The notes: a model not told the origin generated them from the letters alone. Positions 8,964 through 18,593 are shown, counted from the stretch's first letter. The stretch is DNA of 64,000 nucleotides from Hyphomonas sp. CY54-11-8 (GCF_000682735.1 NZ_AWFD01000012.1:186001-250000), one strand, 5' to 3'. A program made the numbers and translations.

Positions 8964-9546
8964 CAAGAAGCGCCAGCTGCCTGACAAGATCGTGGACGCG
9001 GATGGACGGCCTACGCTGGATTTCCTGACGTTCATGGATGACCTGATCTATGGCACGGCGCCGGACAGTATCGGCACGCTGCTTTCCGGGCGGAACACGG
9101 ACAGCGCTCAGATTACAGGCATCATTGCGGGAACGGTTGCCATTGACCCGCTGATCGATAGCAGGGGCCGTCTTTCAGAGGAACTGGATGCAACCAACGC
9201 AAACATTGCCAGCACCGCGTCATCTGCCTCTGCAGGCGCCCTGACGGCATCAATTTCTCCGGTTTACGCCTACGCATCGACAACCGGCGGCGCCACCGGA
9301 ACAACCAACAGTGTCACCGTTACGGCAGCAGGCGGCACCCCGACATACACTTATGCATGGACCAAGAAGTCCGGCGACACTGTGACGGTGAATAGCCCAA
9401 CAGCTGCAACAACCACGTTTTCAGGAGCGGTGGGCGTCGTCGGCGGGTTCCTTTCCGCTGTCTACACCTGCACGGTTACGGACTCTGCAGGGTCGCCCGC
9501 GACATTCACAGTCGATGTGAACGTCACAATCAACGATTTTACCTAG
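8956..9546 (+). CDS. Ig-like domain virion protein in the tail-needle position
   Basis: This 196-residue protein has two parts. Residues 1 to 90 form a short head-binding type region with a helical Ala/Ser/Asn stretch. Residues about 95 to 196 form a single Ig-like/PKD-like beta sandwich (repeated Thr/Val strands, TYTYAWTKKSGD, AVYTCTVTDSAGSPATFTVDV). In P22 this slot encodes the trimeric tail needle. Here an adhesive Ig fold occupies it, suggesting a needle or plug with a carbohydrate- or surface-binding tip. The assignment to the needle is by position only. Confidence 0.65.
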   Translation: MADKKRQLPDKIVDADGRPTLDFLTFMDDLIYGTAPDSIGTLLSGRNTDSAQITGIIAGTVAIDPLIDSRGRLSEELDATNANIASTASSASAGALTASISPVYAYASTTGGATGTTNSVTVTAAGGTPTYTYAWTKKSGDTVTVNSPTAATTTFSGAVGVVGGFLSAVYTCTVTDSAGSPATFTVDVNVTINDFT

Positions 9547-9556
9547 GAGGCGCCTG

Positions 9557-10459
9557 ATGGGATTCCTGTCTGACATCATTGGCGGCATTTTCGGAAACGA
9601 AACGGCTGACAAGCAGGCTGACAGCATCGTCAATGCTCAGAAGCAGGCGAACCAGACGCAGCTTGACATGTTCAACCGGGCGGTGGCGCTGAATGAGCCA
9701 TACCGTCAGGCGGGCCTCAACGCGCTGTCCGTGCAAGGCGGACTGCTGGGTATGTCGAACCTGGTGCCACAGGATGCCGTCACGGCCAGCATGGCATCAG
9801 ACCCGAACTCGACCGTCTGGTCACAATACCTGCAGAACAACCCGGATGTGGCGCAGTGGGCGAGCACGTCAGCGGGCCAGCCATTCTTCACAAAGGGTGC
9901 GGGCAAGTCAGCGGATTACAATGGGGACGGCACTGTCTCAGCCAATGAGATGGCGCAATACCACTACAACAATTACGGCAAGGGCGAGGGCCGCACGATT
10001 GGGCAGGCGCCGCAGTCCACGGGACAGGTCGGAACAGCCCAGCCGGTCGGGCAGGGTTATACTCCGGACTCTGCCTATGACATGTTCAACAATAGCGGCT
10101 TTGCCAAGTCGATGCTGGAAACGACCAGTGCGGACATGGACCGCATGGTCGGCGCGTTCGGAGCGGGCGGGAATGCACTATCAGGTTCAGCCATCGGTGC
10201 GCTGAATGACCGTAACCGGCGCAATACGTCCGGCGCGTTCAACAACTACTACAACGCGCTCTCCGGCATCTCGAACACGGGTGCGAACATCGGCTCGCAG
10301 CAAGGCCAGCAGGCGATCAGCACAGGTCAGAACATTGCGCAGGGCCAGATCAATAACGGCTACACGCGGGCGTCCAGCTACGGCCAGCAGGGCCAGAACA
10401 ACGCCAATATCCTGAACAGCGGCGCCAATGCGCTCGCCATGTGGTTCGGAGGTCAATGA
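9557..10459 (+). CDS. Putative ejection protein (gp7 position) with EF-hand-like loop
   Basis: This 300-residue protein begins MGFLSDIIGGIFG, a hydrophobic amphipathic start common in phage internal virion proteins. It continues with Gln/Ala/Asn/Gly-rich helices. Residues 95 to 98 (NPDV) and 136 to 146 (HYNNYGKGEGR) form a known NPDV...HY..G..EGR module. A perfect EF-hand loop DYNGDGTVSANE (residues 120 to 131) lies inside it. A strong AGGAGG site precedes the ATG. In P22 the protein from this slot is ejected into the cell envelope during infection. Confidence 0.7.
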   Translation: MGFLSDIIGGIFGNETADKQADSIVNAQKQANQTQLDMFNRAVALNEPYRQAGLNALSVQGGLLGMSNLVPQDAVTASMASDPNSTVWSQYLQNNPDVAQWASTSAGQPFFTKGAGKSADYNGDGTVSANEMAQYHYNNYGKGEGRTIGQAPQSTGQVGTAQPVGQGYTPDSAYDMFNNSGFAKSMLETTSADMDRMVGAFGAGGNALSGSAIGALNDRNRRNTSGAFNNYYNALSGISNTGANIGSQQGQQAISTGQNIAQGQINNGYTRASSYGQQGQNNANILNSGANALAMWFGGQ

Positions 10460-11841
10460 TGCAGAACGCCCTCGGATTCATGCCCGGTGAACACAACTGG
10501 ATGGAAGGCAAGCCCATGCCGGGGCAAACCGCCCCCATGCAGGAGAAAAAGCGCGGCCCCGTGATGGGTGCCCTGAATGCCCTGTTCCAGTACGGCGCCC
10601 CGGAAGCGTATCAGGCTGGCGTCCAGCAGAAGATGAACAAGGGCATTTCCAACGCGCTGGCCGGTGGCGACTATGGCGGGGCCGCACAGGCTGCCTACGG
10701 CGCAAACGACTGGCAGACCGGAATGCAGCTTGGCCAGATGGGCCAGCAAGCACAGGATGCCCAGCGCCAACAGGAAGCACAAGGCGTGCTGAACCTGTTC
10801 TCTGCCGCCCAGCCAGCCCAGATCAGCGAAATGGCCATGACAGATCCTGTCGGATTCGAGCGCATGACCGGCATGACCGCAGACGAGTACATGCAGGCAG
10901 GTCAGCGCATGGCGCAGGCAGGCCTCTCTCCGGAGCAGTTCCATCAGTACGTGATCCAGAAGGCGCAGGCCGAGCTGGGGATGGCGCCTGCCGGACCTGT
11001 CGAGGGCAAGGCGATCAATAACCGCCTCGTGGACCCGTACACCGGCAAGGTGATGGGTGACTACAGCGATCCAGCGGCGCCGGAATACGAACGCGTCACG
11101 ACCGCTGATGGCATTTACGAGTACATTCCCGGCCAGCCTGAGAGCATGCGCAAGATCGGGGAAGCGCCGGTCAAGTCTCCGCTGGTCAATGTGAACACGG
11201 GCGATGTGGGCGCGGGTGACCGCCCTATCGTGGACAAGCCGCCGAAGGGCTACCAGCGCGTGTGGGATCCGGAGTCCCAGACCTACCGCGACATGCCGAT
11301 CCCCGGAAGCGCGGACGAACGCGACGATGCAGCGATGCGCCTGAAAGCCACTCAGAGACTGGCTGCTGAAGGCGAGCAGTTCAGCACCATGGTTAGCAAC
11401 ATTGATGATGCCATCAACATGGTGGACAACACGTCTGCGGGCTTTGGCGCGATGACTGAGGGCATTCCGACAACGCCAGCCCGAAACCTGAAGGCCAAAC
11501 TTGAAACGGTGCAGGCCCTGATCGGCTTCGACAAGCTGAACGAGATGCGCCAGACCAGCCCAACCGGTGGTGCACTTGGCAACGTGACAGAGCGCGAACT
11601 TGCGTTCCTGCAATCAGTTCGCGGCTCGCTTGATACGCGCCAGAGCCCCGAACAGCTGAAGGCTACACTGGCGGACGTAAAGGCGTCCCTGGAGCGCTTG
11701 CAGGAAGTGCGGGAAATCGCATTCCGCATGGAAAACGGATTGCTGGAACCGGGGCAGGAAAAGCCGAAGGTGTCTGTTGCTCCGCCTGATCCGGCTGAGA
11801 TCGACGCATTGGTCAATCAGTACCTGAACGGACCGCAATAA
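10459..11841 (+). CDS. Putative ejection / internal virion protein (gp20 position)
   Basis: This is a roughly 461-residue protein rich in Met, Gln, Ala and Gly in its first 150 residues. A linker follows and then a helical C-terminal half from about residue 285. The start is chosen at the second ATG of ATGATG because CGGAGG lies 6 nt before it; the ATG at 10456 is an alternative, and a GTG at 10441 is too far upstream. It overlaps the previous stop, and its own TAA overlaps the next ATG. The position corresponds to P22 gp20, which is injected with the DNA. No enzymatic motif was seen. Confidence 0.68.
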   Translation: MQNALGFMPGEHNWMEGKPMPGQTAPMQEKKRGPVMGALNALFQYGAPEAYQAGVQQKMNKGISNALAGGDYGGAAQAAYGANDWQTGMQLGQMGQQAQDAQRQQEAQGVLNLFSAAQPAQISEMAMTDPVGFERMTGMTADEYMQAGQRMAQAGLSPEQFHQYVIQKAQAELGMAPAGPVEGKAINNRLVDPYTGKVMGDYSDPAAPEYERVTTADGIYEYIPGQPESMRKIGEAPVKSPLVNVNTGDVGAGDRPIVDKPPKGYQRVWDPESQTYRDMPIPGSADERDDAAMRLKATQRLAAEGEQFSTMVSNIDDAINMVDNTSAGFGAMTEGIPTTPARNLKAKLETVQALIGFDKLNEMRQTSPTGGALGNVTERELAFLQSVRGSLDTRQSPEQLKATLADVKASLERLQEVREIAFRMENGLLEPGQEKPKVSVAPPDPAEIDALVNQYLNGPQ

Positions 11842-14800
11842 TGCCAACCCGCGAAGAACTTGGTATTGCGCTGAAAAATGCGCATACGGCTGGCGATGCC
11901 GAGGCGGCACGCAAGCTGGCAGCGGCTATCCAGCAGATGGATATGCAGCCTTCCATGGCTACCACCACGCCCGACTTCCAGAACGGCGGCATGGACCTTG
12001 TGTCTGAGGGAGGGCCTCAGTCGCAGCCAAAGATGGGGCGCGCTCAAAGCGGCTACACAGGCGCACAGAGCGGCTTTGCATGGGGCACGGCAGATGAGCA
12101 GGCCGGCATCAAGCGCCTGCGTGCGGACAAGCTCGGACGCGTGGGCGAAGGCGTGAACTTTGCCGCTAGATTTATTCCAGGCATGGGCGTGGCTGATGCT
12201 GCGGCGGGCACAATCGCAGATATGCGCGGCATGGGCGGCTCGTTCCGTGAGGGCGTCGAAGACCGCCGTGCGCAGGAAACAAAGGCGCGCACGGATAATC
12301 CGGTCTCGTACATGGCGGGTGAAATTGTCGGCAGCTCTGTCGCGCCTGTCGGTGGATCGGCAAGGGCTGCGACGAAAACGGCACAAATCGGTAAGGGAAT
12401 GGCGACAGGCGCAGGCGCTGGCGGTGTTTACAGCTTCGGCGCTGAAGACGGAACCCTTCTGGACCGTGCAAAAGCTGGGGGAATTGGTGCTGTGGGTGGC
12501 GCTGCCTTCGGTGGTGCGCTCTCAGCCGTCATCCCGCGTAACATTCCGCTTGGCGACGTCCTCAACGCCGAGCTGTTCGGTGCCAAGGTTGAGCGGCCCG
12601 TCCTCAAGACCATCGAGCGTATGCTGATCGACAGTGGTGTCTCCCCGAACGACATAAGTGCGGGGATAGTAAACATCCGCCAGAGACTGCAAAGCGGCGA
12701 TGTTTCGTCTGGACTGCCGACGCGGTTCAAGGATGAGCTGGTCAAAGAGTTTGGCGAGAAAGCGCGCGGGGTAAGTAAGGCGGTCGAAAACCAGATACGC
12801 GGCGGCGCAGCACGCTCTGGCAGCGCGTCGGATGCGGCTGTCGCGGCGGCTGTGAGTGAGGACAACGCGGCTGCTCGTGAGCTGTTTAGTCGTTCGCTGG
12901 ATCAATTTGCTGGCACCGCCTCCCGCCCGGAACTCCGTGGCCAAGCCATCGATCAACTCGGCCAGATTGTCGAAGAACAGTATAAGCCGATTTTGGCGCA
13001 ACCGATAGTCGATCCTGCGAAAAAGCAGGCGCTTGTTGATGTGCTGAACCTGCCGCGTATGCAGAAGCTTACGACAGACCTCGCAGAAGATGCCGAACGC
13101 GAAGGTATCGACCTTGCGCAGATGATCCAGAACAACCCCGCAGAGGCGGCGCACTGGATGCAATCCAAGGCTCGCCAGCTGGCTGATGATCGGGGCCGTG
13201 TCTCGGCTTCGGGGCGTGTCCTGCCAGACCGCACCATGTCAAACCGCCGGCAGGACATCCTGAATGCGCTCGAAGATGCCGTTCCAGGATACCGCGAAGC
13301 CCGCATGGAGTTCGGAGACAAGTACGGCGTCACGCAAGCCGTTAACTTTGCCAAGGGCTTTCTGAGCCGCGCAAAGGACGATGTGGCCGTATCTGACATG
13401 GCGGAAGAGTTCTCAAACATGTCGCAGGCCCAGCAGCAAATGGCCGTAGCGTCCATGCGCAGCATTCTTCAGGGCTCTGCTGAAAACGTCCGCTACGTTG
13501 ATCCGGAAGTTGGCGCTTCAGCGCTCAGGACCGCTGAAATCGGCAAAGAGCCTGTATTGCGCGCTCTCTCGGATGTGTTCGGAGAACAAGGCACAAAGAT
13601 CGCTGACGACATCAAAGCGATTGTGTCGCGCACAGATGCCAATCGTAGGATCAATCCGCAGGCCACCGGTTCGGACACCACCCCGAAAGCCGAGGCAATC
13701 AAGTTCGCTATGCGCAACACACGCGGCCCGCTTCAGCGCGGGATCGGCGCCGTGTTCGGCAGCGTGCCGTCTGACCTGCTTGGCTCGGCCCTTGTTGGCG
13801 CACCCACACCGATCGGTGCAGCCCGTGCGGCATCTCAGGGCGTCGGCAAAATGGCTGACCGCCGCGCCATGTCCACCGTGGACAAGGTGACGGAACTTCT
13901 GCTGGCGCGTCCGCAGAATGCTCTGGCGCCGAACAATGCCCCGCGTGGTGGATCACCACCCGTTAGCGGTGGCAGCATTGTGGACCAGATCGGACAGGAA
14001 GCGCAAACGAAACCAGCCAATGCGCTGGCACCTCAGCAGCCCATGAAGTCATCCGGCACAGCCACTTTCGGAAACGACCTCGCCAATGCAGCAGTCGGCG
14101 GAACAGTCGGTGGCATGGGCGGCAGCTTCTCCGGTGAGTTTATCGACTACAACAAGGACGGCAAGATCGATGAGACCGACAAGCAGATCGGTTTCCTGAT
14201 CGGCACGGGTGTTGGGGCCTTTGGTGCGCCTGCTGGCACGCGGGTTGGGGTCAAGGGTCAGCGGTTCGACATGAAGGGCTCCGGCCCATCCGGCAAGCTC
14301 CCCAAGCTGAAAGGTTCAGCATCCGTAGATGTCTCCAGACAGGGCGATACACTCACCATCAATATGTTGAAGGTTCCAGAAGGCTTGCGTGGAACAGGTG
14401 AAGCATCACGCGCTGTAGATGATATACTAAAACAGGCTGATGCCGAAGGGCTCACGGTTTTCTTGACTGCCGATCCAGTCGGCTCTGGTGGCCTATCAAA
14501 ATCCCAGCTTGAGGCGTTTTATAAGCGCCGCGGATTCGTCTCGAACTCTGGCAGAAATAAGGACTTCCGCGCCCAAGCGGGAATGGTTCGACACCCACAG
14601 ACACCGATGCGTGGAGCCGGAATTTCTGGTCCTCCCAAGCCCCCCAAGCTGATGAAGGATGTCCCCAGAGGAAAGCCCCCCAAAGGCGGCAACCCGAACC
14701 TCGGGCAAGGCAACCTGATCCGCCAGCAGTACGAGGGCAAGAACCCGCCACGTCTTCCGGAGGGGCCTATGACGGATGCGCAGATCAAGGCCCGCAAAGC

Positions 14801-15143
14801 CCGCGAAGCCGCCATGCCGCTGATCGAGCAAGGCCTGTCAGGTGAAGCCATCCGCCAGCAAACCGGCGTCCAGACGCTCACTTACAAAGGCCAGACGGTC
14901 ATCCTCCCGCCATACCTGAACGGCGTGAACAATGAAGCCATCCATCGCTTCTTCTATGACAGCCTGAAGCAGCCTTTCGAGAAGCGCCCGAAATGGGTCC
15001 AGAATGCCTTGCGCCAGATAGCAAGCAGCGAAGATGACGCCCTGCGCCAGCAGTCGCTCTGGGACCAGAAGAACCCCCTGGCTCTCGGCACGGAACGCAC
15101 GCCGATGGTGAAGCCGGGCAAGAATGCCCTCAGCGGCAAGTAG
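11841..15143 (+). CDS. Large internal virion / ejection protein (gp16 position) with EF-hand and GNAT-like segments
   Basis: This 1100-residue protein is long, mostly helical and Ala/Gly-rich. It has hydrophobic glycine-rich patches near residues 175 to 240 and 745 to 800 that could insert into a membrane. Residues 769 to 780 (DYNKDGKIDETD) form an EF-hand-like loop. Residues about 825 to 920 (LKVPEGLRGTGEASRAVDDIL, then LEAFYKRRGFV) look like the core and C-terminal helix-strand of a GNAT-type acetyltransferase fold. A basic Pro/Lys region follows. It lies directly before the tailspike, the P22 gp16 position, and likely forms part of the trans-envelope DNA channel. Confidence 0.72.
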   Translation: MPTREELGIALKNAHTAGDAEAARKLAAAIQQMDMQPSMATTTPDFQNGGMDLVSEGGPQSQPKMGRAQSGYTGAQSGFAWGTADEQAGIKRLRADKLGRVGEGVNFAARFIPGMGVADAAAGTIADMRGMGGSFREGVEDRRAQETKARTDNPVSYMAGEIVGSSVAPVGGSARAATKTAQIGKGMATGAGAGGVYSFGAEDGTLLDRAKAGGIGAVGGAAFGGALSAVIPRNIPLGDVLNAELFGAKVERPVLKTIERMLIDSGVSPNDISAGIVNIRQRLQSGDVSSGLPTRFKDELVKEFGEKARGVSKAVENQIRGGAARSGSASDAAVAAAVSEDNAAARELFSRSLDQFAGTASRPELRGQAIDQLGQIVEEQYKPILAQPIVDPAKKQALVDVLNLPRMQKLTTDLAEDAEREGIDLAQMIQNNPAEAAHWMQSKARQLADDRGRVSASGRVLPDRTMSNRRQDILNALEDAVPGYREARMEFGDKYGVTQAVNFAKGFLSRAKDDVAVSDMAEEFSNMSQAQQQMAVASMRSILQGSAENVRYVDPEVGASALRTAEIGKEPVLRALSDVFGEQGTKIADDIKAIVSRTDANRRINPQATGSDTTPKAEAIKFAMRNTRGPLQRGIGAVFGSVPSDLLGSALVGAPTPIGAARAASQGVGKMADRRAMSTVDKVTELLLARPQNALAPNNAPRGGSPPVSGGSIVDQIGQEAQTKPANALAPQQPMKSSGTATFGNDLANAAVGGTVGGMGGSFSGEFIDYNKDGKIDETDKQIGFLIGTGVGAFGAPAGTRVGVKGQRFDMKGSGPSGKLPKLKGSASVDVSRQGDTLTINMLKVPEGLRGTGEASRAVDDILKQADAEGLTVFLTADPVGSGGLSKSQLEAFYKRRGFVSNSGRNKDFRAQAGMVRHPQTPMRGAGISGPPKPPKLMKDVPRGKPPKGGNPNLGQGNLIRQQYEGKNPPRLPEGPMTDAQIKARKAREAAMPLIEQGLSGEAIRQQTGVQTLTYKGQTVILPPYLNGVNNEAIHRFFYDSLKQPFEKRPKWVQNALRQIASSEDDALRQQSLWDQKNPLALGTERTPMVKPGKNALSGK

Positions 15144-15182
15144 AATTTCCTGAACAATCCAATCAATTAGCGGGGTGACCAA

Positions 15183-17795
15183 ATGGCCACGGCAATTCCT
15201 TTCGGGGACGTCCCACAGGTATACGACAATGGAAGCCCGCTTTCGGGTGGGAAGATCTATTTCTATGCGCCTGGCACCTCGACGCTGCGCACACCGTATT
15301 CCGACACGGCGCTGAGTGTTCCGACGACAAACCCCGTCCTGCTGAACTCTGCGGGCTGGCCAGCCACGAATGTCTACCTCGATAGCTCTCAGGCCTATGA
15401 CTACATCATCAAGTCTGCAGACGATGCCGAGACGCTCTGGCCGCGCACGACAATTCCATCCAATGCGTCTGCTTCCCAGCCGGTGGACGCGACCCTGACG
15501 GGCATTGCCGCGCTTGTTGGCACAGATGGCGACAGTGTTGAATGGACCGGCACGGATACGTTCCGCACTGTCAAGCGTACGGTGGCCACTTATTCCGCAC
15601 TCAAGGCAATCACAGGCCAGCAGTCAGGTGACGAGGTTGCTGTGCTCGGTCGCACTACGGCGGGAGACGGTGGTAATGGGCATTTCCGCTGGGCAACGGG
15701 TGACCAGTCCACCAACGTGACTAATGATGCCTCCAGCGGCATTTATGTACCGCCGGACAGTGACACAGACGGCTCCAGTGGGTGTTGGGTGCGGCAGACG
15801 GATGGATCACGGCGATTCAATGGCCTCTGGTTTGGTGCGGTTGGAGACGGCGCAACAGACAACGCAACTGTCATGAACAACATGGTCGCCTTTATCGATG
15901 CCTTCAGCGTCGATGGCGGGGAGTTGTATTTCCCGGCTGGCACATACCAGATTGCAAGCGAAGTGACGCTGGACGTCATTGGGTTCCGGTTGACAGGGGA
16001 TGGCCTGATTTCCGATGGCGACATAGCCACATCGGCCCTGACGATATTCGAGGGCACAGGCACAACGGCGCCTGTGTTTCGCATCAAAGTGGACAGGTTC
16101 CACCTGAATGGCTTCATGGTGTCGTCTGACGCAACCAGGTACGCGGCGACAAAGGTTACGGCTTCAAATTATTCGGGGCTGTCCCTGACGCGCAACGACC
16201 AGAACTTTGGTATCTGGATTGAGCCTGACGATAGTGCGTCCTCCGATGAGGTGGGCAATTTCCACGTCGAAGATGTCTGGATTGAGAAACAGCCTAATTC
16301 CAACTGGGTCATTTGTGGCAAGACATATGTGTCGGTGATCGAACGGTCTGGTTCCCGGTATTCCGGGGAACATGGCTGGGTTTTTGACAAAGGCACCTAC
16401 ACAGGCCGCACGAATGTTGAAAGCACAGGCATTATCGATGTCTACGGGTGTGAGGCCTATCAAAATGACGGCCACGGCCTGTGTTGCGGGCACCCTGATG
16501 ATGATAGCGGTCCTTCTACGATCCGCATGACAATCATCAATTTTGACTCTTACACCAATGGGCAGGATGCTGCCGTCCTTCACGAAACATATGATACCTA
16601 TTTCATTGCGGATAACAGCCGGATTGAGTACTCGGCATTTAACGGAAACAATACGCGCGGCGGCGTCTACACCGCAGGGTTAGGTATTGAACTCCTGAAC
16701 AACAGATACCTTGATATCTCTTCCTCGCTTGAGCCGGTCATGGTGGACGGCACGCATTGCACGGGTACGCCGCGAACCACTTACGGGGTCAGGGTCTGGG
16801 GCGGATATGTGACCAGCTCCGGCACCTGCACAAATTTTGTCAGCACGCAAAACTCCCCAAACAATGTAGATGTCGAGGTGGACGTCCTGACGGGTGCATT
16901 CACCAATGCAGCTCCTACCTCCGTCATGGTCCGGCGCAAGCAGGGCGCGCTCCTCTGGAACGTGAACCTGACCCAGACCGGAACGCAGACACTGACCGGC
17001 AATACGACCCGTACCGGGACACTGACCCAGACCAGCGACATGACCGTTTCTGGCGGCGTCCTGAATGTTACGCGGGACTCAAATGTTGTTGCTGTCATCA
17101 ACCGGACGACCAATGATGGCGACCTGATTTTCCTCCGACAAGACGGAACGACCGAAGGCACAATCAGTGTTTCAGGAACAACGGTCACCTACGGGTCATT
17201 CAACGGGTCGCACTGGTCGCAGTTTGAGGACCAGTCCTATCCCGATCTCCTGCCAGGCACGATCCTGTCATCTGTTGACGCCCTTTGCTCATGGAAATGG
17301 GACACATGGATGGAATGCGTGGAAGAAGCGGTTGTGAACGTCTTCACGGATGGCACCCAAGAGGAAGCGAGCCCGGCCCGCTATGAAGATCGCAGCGTCT
17401 GGTACACGGGCGACTTGCTGGATGGCGACACCTATACAGATGAACAGGGCAGGGTTCACACGATCGCAGAAGACGGCAATGACCGATTGCCAATGGTGGA
17501 GGTGAGCCAGTCAGCCGGGGATACGGCGGTCTATGGTGTGTTCCAGGGGCTTAGTAATTCAGACGGCGAGCCGGATATGTTTGTCGGAGCGCTTGGCGCC
17601 GGAAACATCAGGATTGCAGCTGGTGAGACCGTCCAGCGCGGCGACCTCATTGAAAGCAATGGAGACGGTTGCGGCAAAGTGCAGGCAGATGACGTCTTCC
17701 GGGCCTCTACCGTGGCAAAAGTCACATCAGCGGAAGTGATCGAGACTTACCCGGATGGGAGTTACCTGGTGCCGTGCACGCTGCACTGTGGCTAG
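15183..17795 (+). CDS. Tailspike with pectate-lyase-like beta-helix and C-terminal peptidase G2-like domain
   Basis: This 870-residue receptor-binding protein has three parts. The N-terminal head-binding region opens with IPFGDVPQVYDNGSPLSGGKIYFYAPGT. A parallel beta-helix starts at the classic FGAVGDGATDN motif near residue 218, which in this family binds or cuts surface polysaccharide. A C-terminal part from about residue 700 resembles the peptidase G2 intramolecular chaperone/autocleavage domain. Between these parts, bases 16968 to 17045 encode short Thr-Gln-Thr-Gly repeats. Specificity cannot be read from sequence. Its TAG shares the CTAG palindrome with the stop of the opposite methyltransferase gene. 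Confidence 0.82.
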   Translation: MATAIPFGDVPQVYDNGSPLSGGKIYFYAPGTSTLRTPYSDTALSVPTTNPVLLNSAGWPATNVYLDSSQAYDYIIKSADDAETLWPRTTIPSNASASQPVDATLTGIAALVGTDGDSVEWTGTDTFRTVKRTVATYSALKAITGQQSGDEVAVLGRTTAGDGGNGHFRWATGDQSTNVTNDASSGIYVPPDSDTDGSSGCWVRQTDGSRRFNGLWFGAVGDGATDNATVMNNMVAFIDAFSVDGGELYFPAGTYQIASEVTLDVIGFRLTGDGLISDGDIATSALTIFEGTGTTAPVFRIKVDRFHLNGFMVSSDATRYAATKVTASNYSGLSLTRNDQNFGIWIEPDDSASSDEVGNFHVEDVWIEKQPNSNWVICGKTYVSVIERSGSRYSGEHGWVFDKGTYTGRTNVESTGIIDVYGCEAYQNDGHGLCCGHPDDDSGPSTIRMTIINFDSYTNGQDAAVLHETYDTYFIADNSRIEYSAFNGNNTRGGVYTAGLGIELLNNRYLDISSSLEPVMVDGTHCTGTPRTTYGVRVWGGYVTSSGTCTNFVSTQNSPNNVDVEVDVLTGAFTNAAPTSVMVRRKQGALLWNVNLTQTGTQTLTGNTTRTGTLTQTSDMTVSGGVLNVTRDSNVVAVINRTTNDGDLIFLRQDGTTEGTISVSGTTVTYGSFNGSHWSQFEDQSYPDLLPGTILSSVDALCSWKWDTWMECVEEAVVNVFTDGTQEEASPARYEDRSVWYTGDLLDGDTYTDEQGRVHTIAEDGNDRLPMVEVSQSAGDTAVYGVFQGLSNSDGEPDMFVGALGAGNIRIAAGETVQRGDLIESNGDGCGKVQADDVFRASTVAKVTSAEVIETYPDGSYLVPCTLHCG

Positions 17796-18565
17796 ATGAA
17801 CCGCGTCATCTCGACAAGATGGTCAACCGGCTTGCCACGATCCGCGATGAAGTAGGCATTGTTTGTGGTTGTCTTCGCTCCGCCACGGTTCACATGGGGA
17901 TGTTCGATCAGGCGGGGGTCAGACATGCCGGCCCATTCCAGCATCTTCAGGAACAGCGGCCGGGTCGCATGCCAGCCAAGCAGGGGCTGGTCACCAAGGT
18001 ATTGAGGGGTGATGTCCGACCGGTTCTGGAGGAAGTCTGACTCGCCTTCGATGCATTGAGTTGAAACGACAAAGTGATCCGCATCGAACTGGCCGACATA
18101 ATCGAGGACGAGTTGCGGGTAACGGAAATGGTAAGCGAGGCCGAGGAAGAGGACGACATCCATATGGCTGGTCTCTTCAGGGCGGATGTCAAAAAGCGCA
18201 TCACCGGAGATGGAAAGCCGTTCTTCGGGAATTCCGAGCGTACCGCGTAGCCATTCGATTTTCTGCCGGTAGGGCTCATAGGGTTCCGCCGCATGGACCG
18301 TTGCCCCGCGCCGGACGAGTTCAACCGAAAGCCCGCCGCAATTGGCACCAATATCAAGGACGCGCTTGCCTTCCCAGAACCCTGCCGGAAAGCCCGCATC
18401 CAGAACCTTTGCAATATCCCAGCTCGCCCAGATGCCAGGAGTGAAAGCCCCTTCGCCAAGCATGCAGCGCTGCTGCCACGGCCCCATGGATTTCGCCTGC
18501 TCAACAGCCCGCAGATCTGAAGTCGAGAACGCAACGTCCGCAATTTTTTCCATGCTGTCAGCCAT
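17792..18565 (-). CDS. SAM-dependent methyltransferase (CmoB/DUF1698-like), prophage moron
   Basis: This is a 257-residue class I methyltransferase. Motif I is VLDIGANCGG (residues 69 to 78), the ribose-binding acid is E94 (HAAEPYEPYR), and the post-motif LFLGLAYHFRYP (139 to 150) is typical of the tRNA mo5U34 methyltransferase-like family. The substrate is unknown; surface glycan, tRNA or a small molecule are all possible. It is the only minus-strand gene in the prophage, sits between spike and lysis-side genes, and has a ribosome-binding site (AAAGGA) and its own candidate promoter inside the divergent gene. This is the layout of a lysogenic conversion gene. Confidence 0.8.
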   Translation of the reverse strand: MADSMEKIADVAFSTSDLRAVEQAKSMGPWQQRCMLGEGAFTPGIWASWDIAKVLDAGFPAGFWEGKRVLDIGANCGGLSVELVRRGATVHAAEPYEPYRQKIEWLRGTLGIPEERLSISGDALFDIRPEETSHMDVVLFLGLAYHFRYPQLVLDYVGQFDADHFVVSTQCIEGESDFLQNRSDITPQYLGDQPLLGWHATRPLFLKMLEWAGMSDPRLIEHPHVNRGGAKTTTNNAYFIADRGKPVDHLVEMTRFI

Positions 18566-18593
18566 GGGTTTTTCCTTTCAGGAGGAGTTTGAA

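Noticed and set aside
16968-17045. Thr-Gln-Thr-Gly coding repeats as a phase-variation tract
   Set aside because: The repeats are imperfect and codon-varied, so slippage is unlikely; they fit a structural linker in the tailspike.
18342-18593. Upstream extension of the 18594 gene
   Set aside because: Lies antisense to the methyltransferase; strong GGAGGAG marks the ATG at 18594.
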